From positions 1-6,057 of the forward strand of contig JAIRPM010000127.1 of NCBI GenBank assembly GCA_031257075.1: DNA of 6,057 nt. Direction: 5' to 3'. A program made the translations under genes and the position numbers. This document shows, piece by piece, positions 1 to 5,982 of the stretch (within the stretch, counting starts at the first letter, position 1; the number at the start of each line of letters is the position of its first letter). Source of the DNA: Spirochaetaceae bacterium. GTDB taxonomy: Bacteria; Spirochaetota; Spirochaetia; Treponematales; Breznakiellaceae. Below the pieces are notes generated by a model, which saw only the letters and a program-made list of their open reading frames with translations, was not told where the DNA came from and made no database searches.

Positions 1-635
1 ACCGTAAACGAACTACAGTCAAGATAATTACTGGTAATTTTCAGCCTGCCTGCTCCGATAACGGCATTTACCATTTCCTGAGGAATGGCTATGGTTATTG
101 TCTGCGAGGGGACGGGAACGGAACTGCCTGCCGGCAGGGGGGCGGGGCCGGGGTTGGGAATAGTGAGTGGAATACCGGGCTGTTCCGGCATTTCAGGGAC
201 ATCTATCGGGGTAAGCCTGATTCTTTCGGCTAAGTTTCTCAACCCTTCATCGCTGTCGTTTATCTGCCGCATAATACCGTCAACGTCCAGTTCCATCGTG
301 GTAATGTGGTACGATAGGATATAGCGCTGGGCGGCCGGGCTGTTCCCGCCTCCGTTTGCCGGGTTATAAGGGTATACAAACATACCGGCGGGGTCTCTTT
401 TCGGATTTACCATATCGAGTATTTTTTCGTTATCCAGTTGTTTTTGTACCGAAAAATCGGGGCGGCCTTCAAAGGGGTTTCCGGCGGGAGCGTACACTCC
501 CGGATTTCCCTTAATTTTTACCTCTTCCGGCCATTCAAGCGAACAAGAAACGGCGGTTGTAAATACCGCCGCGCTTACGAACGCGGCATATATCGCGCCT
601 AAAAAAATAACGCCGTTGTGATGAATCTTTTTCAT
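1..635 (-). CDS. Putative lipoprotein of unknown function, 3' end cut off by the window edge
   Basis: Reading leftward from ATG at 635-633, the frame stays open for 211 codons to base 1, so the C-terminus is missing. The first residues (MKKIHHNG) form a basic n-region. A hydrophobic stretch follows (about residues 9-29), ending in AVSC with Cys31, and the next residues are SLEWPEE. That is a signal peptide with a relaxed lipobox of the kind seen in spirochaetes, so Cys31 is probably lipidated and the protein membrane-anchored, facing the periplasm or the cell surface. Residues 32-145 are hydrophilic. Residues about 147-177 are proline-rich and look like a flexible linker (PEQPGIP, PNPGPAPLP). 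After it a new segment begins (TITIAIPQEMVNAVIG). The start is backed by an AGGAG site with 7-base spacing. It is the third gene of the envelope operon, 10 bases after the 505-residue barrel gene. I recognise no family; the coding call is firm, the function unknown. Confidence 0.85.
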   Translation of the reverse strand, partial: MKKIHHNGVIFLGAIYAAFVSAAVFTTAVSCSLEWPEEVKIKGNPGVYAPAGNPFEGRPDFSVQKQLDNEKILDMVNPKRDPAGMFVYPYNPANGGGNSPAAQRYILSYHITTMELDVDGIMRQINDSDEGLRNLAERIRLTPIDVPEMPEQPGIPLTIPNPGPAPLPAGSSVPVPSQTITIAIPQEMVNAVIGAGRLKITSNYLDCSSFT

Positions 636-642
636 ACTAATA

Positions 643-647
643 CTCCT
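643..647 (-). promoter_or_regulatory. Ribosome binding site of the lipoprotein gene, overlapping the upstream stop
   Basis: AGGAG on the minus strand lies 7 bases before the ATG at 635. Its first bases are part of the TAG stop (648-646) of the preceding gene. A ribosome finishing that gene would therefore sit on this site, which favours coupled translation. Confidence 0.75.
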
Positions 648-2163
648 AAAAACCGATTTTTATTCCGGCCGCGGCGCCAAGTCCGCCGCCCCGGAAACTG
701 TTAATAAAATCCTGCGATATAAACCGCGCTTCCGCATAGAAATCCAGAATCCGCAGGTTCAATTCAAGGTTTAAACTGTGTTTCCACACCGTTTCATCAT
801 GCCCCAGCGCAAGGCGGAGCATAAGAATACGCGCCAAATTGACTTCACCCCGAAGCCCGCCGTTTATATGCGGGACTTTGTCCGCCGTAATAAACGAAAG
901 TCCCAGATGAGGGCGCAGGCTGATTATACTTGAGGTGAACGGCCGCCATACCGCGTACAGGTCAAAGCGGAACGGCCTTAGAACCGGATACGAGCCTGTT
1001 TCGTATTTGGGGTTAAACGTAACATCTATATCCTGGTCGATAACATCAATCAGATTTTTACCGTCTACCGTGATGACGACATCGTCTACCAACATTCTGT
1101 TCGTTAGACGCGCCGGCGCGAGCGGTATGCGCGTCAGTTGAATACCCGCGTCTAGGTTTTTAAGGAACGGGTACTCGGCAAAGAGTGAAATATCAACGCC
1201 GCCCTGCGCTATGATGCTGTTGATGGTATCCATGTTCAGTTCGTTCAGTTCGTTCATCCCGTTCTCGATGGAAATCGGGGTGTACACGTTTGCGTACGCT
1301 TCGGCGCTGACGGCAATTCCGGTATGGCTGTCAATTTCGTACGTAATCATGCTTTTGGGGATGTACGCCACGGGAATGTAGAATGCCGGGCTAATGCCGC
1401 CTTTTATGCCTTTTATCTTTCCCCAAACAGTGAGTTCGCCGCTGGCGAACACGCCGCCGGAAACACTTACATCGCCGTCAACGCGGTGATGTAAGCGGTT
1501 GCCCCGCGATATAAGTTCCATGAACGACTGCGGCACGTTGCCGTTAATATCGAAATCCACGCCGCCCCGGATGCCAAAACCCCAATTGTTGTTAATGTAA
1601 ACATTGAAAAACGGTTTAACCAGCGCGCCGGCGTACAACGAAAACCCGGAGTTGTTCTCGGCAAAAGAATTGAGATCTATTTCTATAGTCTTTTTGAATA
1701 AGTCGGCGGCGACAAGGTAACTATTGGAAAAGCCCGCCTCCGCGTCAAAGCCAACCTCAAAGTACTTGTAATGGAGCGGCTTGCGGGGACGCTTAGACTT
1801 TTTCGGCTTAGATTCATGTTCCTCCGCAGCATCCGCGTCAGCAGAGGCGGCAAGCGACACGGCCGGCGCCGGTTCTTCGCCGGGCCCGGCATCCGCGGCC
1901 TCGGCGGCGGCCGCCGACACGGCCGATTCCGGCGGCGGCCTGACAGGCTCGCCGGTAAGCCCCAGCCTCCGCCGCGCCCAGTCGATGTCCGCCTGCCATA
2001 TAAAACGGCCGTTTACCACATCGCCGGGATTGGCGTTAGCCTGAGCGTATATGGTATTTTTTATCGTGTCGCGCCGGCCGGTACTTTGGGCATAAAGGCA
2101 TATATCAACCGAAAGCGCCAGAAGAAGCGCCAACACCAGGGGTAAAAATCGCGCCCGTCTCAT
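646..2163 (-). CDS. Outer-membrane beta-barrel protein, 505 residues, function unknown
   Basis: It starts with a clear Sec signal peptide: MRR, a leucine/alanine-rich core, and cleavage likely after LYA (residue 25). Residues 26-71 form a short polar region (DVVNGRFIWQADIDWARRR). Residues 72-129 are low-complexity, first Ala/Pro/Glu-rich and then a basic patch (KPKKSKRPRKP). From about residue 131 to the end the protein is a run of alternating polar/hydrophobic strands rich in Gly, Tyr, Phe and Asn, as in transmembrane beta-barrels. The last residue is Phe (GIKIGF), the classic C-terminal signal read by the BAM complex, so an outer-membrane location is likely. The start has an ideal ribosome site (GGGAGG, 6-base spacing), and its ATG overlaps the TGA of the upstream gene. 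It is the middle gene of the operon. It could be a porin-like channel, an adhesin or an assembly partner of its neighbours; the sequence does not decide. Confidence 0.88.
   Translation of the reverse strand: MRRARFLPLVLALLLALSVDICLYAQSTGRRDTIKNTIYAQANANPGDVVNGRFIWQADIDWARRRLGLTGEPVRPPPESAVSAAAAEAADAGPGEEPAPAVSLAASADADAAEEHESKPKKSKRPRKPLHYKYFEVGFDAEAGFSNSYLVAADLFKKTIEIDLNSFAENNSGFSLYAGALVKPFFNVYINNNWGFGIRGGVDFDINGNVPQSFMELISRGNRLHHRVDGDVSVSGGVFASGELTVWGKIKGIKGGISPAFYIPVAYIPKSMITYEIDSHTGIAVSAEAYANVYTPISIENGMNELNELNMDTINSIIAQGGVDISLFAEYPFLKNLDAGIQLTRIPLAPARLTNRMLVDDVVITVDGKNLIDVIDQDIDVTFNPKYETGSYPVLRPFRFDLYAVWRPFTSSIISLRPHLGLSFITADKVPHINGGLRGEVNLARILMLRLALGHDETVWKHSLNLELNLRILDFYAEARFISQDFINSFRGGGLGAAAGIKIGF
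1234..1256. repeat. 9-base in-frame tandem repeat inside the barrel gene
   Basis: The 9-mer GTTCAGTTC occurs twice in tandem and is followed by a partial third copy (GTTCA). In the protein it gives NELNELN. Because the unit is a multiple of three, copy changes would keep the frame. It is probably a simple slippage product in a loop. Confidence 0.7.
2160..2163 (-). other. ATGA start/stop overlap coupling two envelope genes
   Basis: The TGA stop of the 346-residue gene (2162-2160) and the ATG of the 505-residue gene (2163-2161) share bases. This arrangement is typical of translational coupling within one mRNA. Confidence 0.9.
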
Positions 2164-3200
2164 TTTTCACCTCCCACAGCCGCGGAAAACCCCGCGCTCA
2201 AAGTGAATTTGAGGCTGTTGGCGCTAAAAATCGAAACGGGACGCATATATTGGTTATCTCCATACGCGCTGGGGGCATCTCCGGTAACATTCCCGCTGCC
2301 GCCGGCCAAATAGAACGGGAAAAATCGCAGCGCCGGTTCTATATAGAGATGCCAGCGGCCGTAATCAAAACCGCCGCGGGCGGCGGCCTTAACATAAAAC
2401 CCGGGCGGCGCGCCGAAGACGCCTCGTGTTCCGTATTTGGGACGCGTGAGCGAATTGCCGCTGTCAGGCCAATCATCCGCCGCTTCCGCGTACTCAACAA
2501 GATAGGGGCTGAATTTGAACGCGTACCCCGCGCCGGCTCCGGCGCAAAATATAACGCGGGAAGGCCACTTAAAGAGCGGCGCGAAGTTGTAGATAAAATC
2601 CGCGTCCAGATTGAAAGCGCCGTTATCCGCTAAAAAATAGTCGTAAGCTTTTACCGTGCCCGCGCCGTCCTTGTAGGTTTGTTTTGTGTAAAAATCAGTT
2701 TCGGCCTTTGTGCCGCCGAGCGTAACTCCCGCGTGAAGTTCTACCGCGCTGTTCTGAAGAACCGGAAGCGGATAACCCGCATACAAACTGGCTTCAAAAG
2801 AAAGCGGGAACGCGAAAGGCTTGTCCTTGTTTTTTTCGCTGTCTTTCAGAGCGATTTCACGGACGGTAACCGTGTCTCCCGCCTTTTCCGCAATGTCCTC
2901 AAAGGTAAATTGATTGTTAAAAACAAGCCCTGCCGCCGCCCCCCAGTATACCCTGTGGGCGCGAAGCGTATCCCAAATACTCCTCTTTCCTATGCCGGTT
3001 TGCGCTTCCGGCGAAGCAAGCGCGGGCATTTGCGCAAAAGCGCCGGGGTTTGCGGCAACGCACAGCGCAAGCGCGGCAACGCGGCGGCATAGCGATGCCT
3101 CCTTCTTTTTTCCGCTATTTTTTAGAAATATCCGGCCATCCCCGCTCACCGGATATAATTTCGCCTCTGGTTTGCACAGCATTTTTGTAATTTTGTTCAT
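2160..3200 (-). CDS. Secreted or outer-membrane barrel-like protein of unknown function; true start uncertain
   Basis: As an open frame from ATG 3200 it encodes 346 residues. The body (about residue 68 on) shows alternating polar/hydrophobic strands rich in Gly, Tyr, Phe and Ala, with turns such as ADNGAFNLDADFIYNF, suggesting a beta-barrel or another beta-rich envelope protein. A signal-peptide core (RRVAALALCVAANPGAFA) sits at residues 39-56, preceded by an odd, polar 38-residue lead. That lead is atypical, and the ATG at 3200 has only a distant AGGAG (19-base gap). In contrast, a perfect AAGGAGG with 7-base spacing precedes an ATG at 3090-3088 that is one base out of frame. Removing one base after that ATG would give MRRVAALALCVAANPGAFA, a normal signal peptide like the MRR start of the next gene. 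So the region upstream of 3090 may not be translated, and the gene may carry a one-base indel or sequence error at its start. It is first in the envelope operon. No family recognised. Confidence 0.72.
   Translation of the reverse strand: MNKITKMLCKPEAKLYPVSGDGRIFLKNSGKKKEASLCRRVAALALCVAANPGAFAQMPALASPEAQTGIGKRSIWDTLRAHRVYWGAAAGLVFNNQFTFEDIAEKAGDTVTVREIALKDSEKNKDKPFAFPLSFEASLYAGYPLPVLQNSAVELHAGVTLGGTKAETDFYTKQTYKDGAGTVKAYDYFLADNGAFNLDADFIYNFAPLFKWPSRVIFCAGAGAGYAFKFSPYLVEYAEAADDWPDSGNSLTRPKYGTRGVFGAPPGFYVKAAARGGFDYGRWHLYIEPALRFFPFYLAGGSGNVTGDAPSAYGDNQYMRPVSIFSANSLKFTLSAGFSAAVGGEK
2170..2175 (-). promoter_or_regulatory. Strong ribosome binding site of the 505-residue barrel gene
   Basis: GGGAGG on the minus strand, 6 bases before the ATG at 2163. 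It lies inside the last codons of the upstream gene and fixes the start of the barrel gene. Confidence 0.85.
3088..3104 (-). promoter_or_regulatory. Ideal ribosome site plus ATG, one base out of frame with the signal peptide
   Basis: On the minus strand AAGGAGG (3104-3098), spacer CATCGCT and ATG (3090-3088) make a textbook initiation site. The ATG frame runs only 57 codons, to TAA at 2919-2917, and makes an Arg/Cys-rich peptide that looks like a shadow. The signal peptide lies in the neighbouring frame, reading TGC CGC CGC GTT. The site is most likely the ancestral or true start of the barrel-like gene, separated from it by one extra base. Confidence 0.65.
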
Positions 3201-3274
3201 TGTTGTTATTTGTTTTGTACTCCTTTTTGTTTGATGTATGGGTTCGCTCGTGAAAGCGGTGTATGTTTTGAGGG

Positions 3275-3300
3275 GATAGGGATAGGCGATAGAGGATAGG
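3275..3300. repeat. Degenerate GATAGG array
   Basis: Copies of GATAGG at 3275-3280, 3281-3286 and 3295-3300, with a variant GATAGAGG at 3288-3295. It runs directly into the GGGGACAG repeat arm. Confidence 0.7.
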
Positions 3301-3317
3301 GGACAGTTTTTCTGTCC
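3301..3317. repeat. Short perfect hairpin GGACAG-TTTTT-CTGTCC
   Basis: A 6-base stem closed by a T5 loop. There is no T-run after the stem, so it is not a standard terminator. It has the look of a single REP-type hairpin. Confidence 0.6.
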
Positions 3318-3364
3318 GGTATCTTTTGCCTACCGCAGATAACGTCGTTCGATATGATATTCGA

Positions 3365-3502
3365 TTGCCGGAGCAGTTGCCGGTTGCCGGTTTCTGATTG
3401 CCGGTAAATTCGGTATGTAATATGAGTTTTAATATTGATAACTGCGTTAGTACTGCAATACCGGACAAAAGACCGGAAACCGGAAACCAACAACTGGCAA
3501 CC
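3365..3502. repeat. TTGCCGG repeats facing CCGGAAA repeats
   Basis: TTGCCGG occurs at 3365, 3377, 3384 and 3398. About 70 bases on, CCGGAAA is repeated in tandem (3473-3479, 3480-3486), followed by CTGGCAACC. The two clusters are imperfectly complementary, so the transcript or a single DNA strand could fold back on itself around a centre near 3433. Confidence 0.5.
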
Positions 3503-3528
3503 GATATGGGCAGACCTCGCCTGTGAAT

Positions 3529-3551
3529 CGCTCTGCCAAAGCAGAAAAGCG
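3529..3551. repeat. Hairpin upstream of the AG tract
   Basis: CGC TCTGC (3529-3536), loop CAAA, then GCAGA (3541-3545), a three-A bulge, and GCG (3549-3551): an 8-pair stem with one bulge. No T-run follows on the plus strand. Its role is unknown. Confidence 0.4.
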
Positions 3552-3573
3552 AATTCAATACTATGTATACAAC

Positions 3574-3620
<47 letters not shown>

Positions 3621-3702
3621 CGAAAACTTTAGTAAAATCTTTGTGTGGTATGCGGGCGCAAACTGTCCCCAACTTTTCATTATGAATGTAGGATAACACG
3701 AC

Positions 3703-3715
3703 AAGGAAAAATGTG
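3703..3715 (+). promoter_or_regulatory. Alternative selB initiation site (AAGGA then GTG)
   Basis: AAGGA (3703-3707) is spaced 5 bases from GTG at 3713, which is in frame with selB and would add 32 residues. The same ribosome site also precedes an overlapping ATG at 3711 that opens an 18-codon frame, stop included, ending at TAG 3764. The added residues are polar and unlike SelB N-termini, and four of their seven arginines are AGG/AGA, whereas the selB body prefers CGN. This favours a leader or non-coding reading. The frame has a TAG at 3689-3691, so no longer version exists. Confidence 0.4.
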
Positions 3716-3808
3716 TCAAGGGGGGATCCCGCGCCAACAAAATTTACGGGCAGGTTCAGGGTAGACAAAGTCAGCCTGAGAGATGAAAATGAACGGCGGC
3801 GGAAGGTA

Positions 3809-5803
3809 ATGGAATATCCTTTTATATTGGGGACGGCCGGGCATATCGACCATGGCAAAACAGCGCTGGTTAAGGCTCTAACGGGTGTAGACTGCGACCG
3901 CCTTGACGAAGAAAAACGCAGAGGTATAACGATAGAATTAGGATTTGCCCCGCTGCGTCTGCCGGACGGCCGAACGGTAAGCATTATTGATGTGCCGGGG
4001 CACGAGCGTTTTGTCCGGCAAATGGCGGCGGGCGCTTCCGGCATGGACGCGGCGATGCTCGTTATCGCGGCGACTGAAGGGGTTATGCCTCAAACCCGCG
4101 AACATCTTGATATTCTCACCCTGCTTGGCGTCCGCAGCGGGCTTGTCGCGCTTACAAAAAAAGATTTAGCGGATGCCGAAACGCTGGAACTTGCCATGGA
4201 AGAGGCCGCCGAATTAACGCGCGGTTCTTGTCTCGACGGCGCGGCAATCATTCCTGTTTCATCGGTAACCGGCGAAGGCGTTACGCGGATTGGGGAAGAA
4301 ATCGCGAAAATACTTGCCGCCGTCCCGCCAAGGAAGGGAACGGGCGCGTTCTTCCTGCCGGTTGACCGTGTTTTCAATAAAAAAGGGTTTGGAAGCGTGG
4401 TAACAGGAACCGCGTACCAGGGCAGTCTCCGTGAAGGGGACGATGTTGAAATACTGCCCGCCGGCACCCCGGGAAAGGCGCGTTCCCTTCAGACCCATGG
4501 GGCAAAAGTGAATTCCGTGGAGGCCGGGCAGCGGGCAGCAATCAATCTTTCCGCGGCGCCCGCCGGAGCGCTGGAACGGGGAAACGCGGTCTGCGCCAAA
4601 GGCGCGTTTATCGCCACAGACTGCGTAAGCGCCCACCTTGAAGTGCTGCCTTCCGCGCCCGCCGCCATAACGCACTGGCAGAGGGTACGACTCCATGTTG
4701 GCACGGCGGATGTAGTCGCGCGAATATCGCTGCTCAAACTGGGCGCGGGAGAACGGGAAAAAGGCTACCTTCCCGGGTCGGGCGGGCCGGTTCAGATTTT
4801 TCCTGAATCCAAAATAGCCGCCGCCGCCGGACAGCGCTTTGTAATACGGCTGTACAGCCCGCTTATAACGATAGGCGGCGGCCGGATTATGCTGCCCAAC
4901 GCGAATCTCGCGCGGGGGAAAGCCGACCGCGCCGCGAAAGCCGCGTTGACCGAAGATCTTGAAGCGCGGTTTAGCCCGGAGCGTTTTCTCGCGGCGCTTG
5001 TCCGCGATAGGGGCATACTCTCCGCGCCGGCGCTGTTCGCCCTTTCCCAGATGGAAAAGAGCGCGTTTGATGAAATAGCAGCCCGGCTATCCGGCGCTCC
5101 AGATGAGTACGGGCTTTTGGAATTTGGCAAAACACGGAATTTTATCGCGAAAGAGACATTCGAGGCCGCGCGGACTCTTACCCGGCGGACACTCGAAAAG
5201 TTTCATGGGCAATACCCTGAACTAGCCGGACTGGACGCGGAAAAACTGAGCGCTTCGCTGGAATCCATTACCGGCGAGACGCGGCTTTCCGGCGCGGATT
5301 GCAAGGGGCTTCTTGCGCTTTTGGCCTATAAGAATGCCATCGAGCCGGTCAACACAGCCGGCCCCCAGGGAAGAACCTGTTACCGGCTTGCCGGTTTCCA
5401 GCCGTCACTGGACAGCAAAGTAACTTCTCTTTTGGAGCGTGTCAGGGACGAAACGGCTGCGGCAGGCTTTACTCTTTTAAAACAGGCGGAACTCGAAGAA
5501 AAACTGAAACTCCCCGCTGTCGATATAAAAAGGGCGGCGGCGTACCTTCGTGAGCATGACGAACTGTGGCTTATTGGCGAAGGATTTTTGCTTCCTGCCC
5601 GGACACGGGACAAACTTCTTGCCGCGCTTTCTTCGATGGAAACCGAAATCACCGTAGGCTCATTACGGGACGCCATCGGCGTGAACAGAAAACTCGCCCT
5701 CTCCATGCTCGATTTTCTTGATTCACAGGGTTTGACGCGGCGCGAAGGCGATACACGGACTCTTGTAAAAACACCGGCGCCGGCGGTGCCGCCGGCACAC
5801 TGA
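3809..5803 (+). CDS. selB: Selenocysteine-specific elongation factor SelB
   Basis: SelB is a cytoplasmic GTPase that binds Sec-tRNA(Sec) and the SECIS hairpin of selenoprotein mRNAs, bringing selenocysteine to in-frame UGA codons in place of EF-Tu. From ATG 3809 it is 664 residues, slightly longer than the roughly 610-640 usual for bacterial SelB. All GTPase motifs are present: P-loop GHIDHGKT (11-18), switch region RGITIELGF (38-46), DVPGHE (61-66), TKKD (116-119; SelB has T where EF-Tu has N) and PVSS (149-152). An EF-Tu-like domain II follows (VFNKKGFGSVVTGT, near 189-202), then domain III. From about residue 390 the sequence is helical and charged, matching the winged-helix repeats that bind SECIS RNA. 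The start was chosen by family alignment (MEYPFILGTAGHIDHGKT); its GGAAGG is only 2 bases away, so GTG 3713 remains possible. The stop is TGA. The gene stands alone here, with selA, selC and selD absent from the window. Confidence 0.95.
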   Translation: MEYPFILGTAGHIDHGKTALVKALTGVDCDRLDEEKRRGITIELGFAPLRLPDGRTVSIIDVPGHERFVRQMAAGASGMDAAMLVIAATEGVMPQTREHLDILTLLGVRSGLVALTKKDLADAETLELAMEEAAELTRGSCLDGAAIIPVSSVTGEGVTRIGEEIAKILAAVPPRKGTGAFFLPVDRVFNKKGFGSVVTGTAYQGSLREGDDVEILPAGTPGKARSLQTHGAKVNSVEAGQRAAINLSAAPAGALERGNAVCAKGAFIATDCVSAHLEVLPSAPAAITHWQRVRLHVGTADVVARISLLKLGAGEREKGYLPGSGGPVQIFPESKIAAAAGQRFVIRLYSPLITIGGGRIMLPNANLARGKADRAAKAALTEDLEARFSPERFLAALVRDRGILSAPALFALSQMEKSAFDEIAARLSGAPDEYGLLEFGKTRNFIAKETFEAARTLTRRTLEKFHGQYPELAGLDAEKLSASLESITGETRLSGADCKGLLALLAYKNAIEPVNTAGPQGRTCYRLAGFQPSLDSKVTSLLERVRDETAAAGFTLLKQAELEEKLKLPAVDIKRAAAYLREHDELWLIGEGFLLPARTRDKLLAALSSMETEITVGSLRDAIGVNRKLALSMLDFLDSQGLTRREGDTRTLVKTPAPAVPPAH

Positions 5804-5818
5804 CAGCACACTGACAGC
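5795..5818. repeat. 11-base tandem duplication across the selB stop codon
   Basis: GCACACTGACA is present twice in a row (5795-5805, 5806-5816) and is followed by GC. The TGA of the first copy is the selB stop. The second copy is one base out of phase and lies in the 3' untranslated region. It looks like a recent slippage duplication. Confidence 0.85.
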
Positions 5819-5832
5819 GCCGCCGAACGGAT

Positions 5833-5854
5833 GCAAGAACGCACAGCCTCTTGC
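5833..5854. repeat. Hairpin after selB (GCAAGA / TCTTGC)
   Basis: A perfect 6-base stem with a 10-base loop, 30 bases after the stop. It is not followed by a T-run, so it is at most a weak candidate for a transcript 3' end. Confidence 0.35.
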
Positions 5855-5907
5855 TATTTCCGGGAAAATAATACAGAATACTCATATCCATCTCTGCCGA
5901 GAGCAAT

Positions 5908-5982
5908 CTTGCCGGGGTGTGGAAATCGACAGGCGCGAAAGCGCCAACAGTATTGTACCTTGCGAATCAAGGCGGGGCAAAG
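5908..5982 (+). other. Possible structured RNA, three-way-junction-like fold
   Basis: Two perfect inner hairpins stand side by side: GGCGC-GAAA-GCGCC (5932-5945, a GNRA-type tetraloop) and CCTTG-CGAAT-CAAGG (5958-5972). Both are enclosed by an outer helix, TTGCC (5909-5913) with GGCAA (5976-5980). I recognise no known riboswitch or small-RNA family. It could be a leader for a gene beyond the window, a decayed repeat, or chance. Confidence 0.3.

Noticed and set aside
85..324. A 79-residue plus-strand frame near the left edge
   Set aside because: It is the antisense shadow of the lipoprotein gene, which has a good ribosome site, a signal peptide and 211 open codons.
1771..2145. Plus-strand frames of 124 and 87 residues antisense to the barrel gene
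   Set aside because: They mirror the GC-rich Ala/Pro linker and the signal peptide of the real gene, have Arg/Gly-rich shadow composition, and lack convincing ribosome sites.
3365..3502. CRISPR array suggested by the regularly recurring TTGCCGG
   Set aside because: The units are 7 bases long with spacing of 0-7 bases, and no repeat of 20 or more bases with unique spacers is present.
5801..5803. selB TGA stop as a possible selenocysteine codon
   Set aside because: The predicted SelB domains are already complete, and the frame soon leaves conserved sequence after TGA. No SECIS-like hairpin directly follows; only the 11-base duplication does.
5833..5870. Rho-independent terminator after selB
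   Set aside because: The 6-base stem has a large loop and no following T-run, and the TTTCC-G-GGAAA palindrome next to it cannot form a usable loop.
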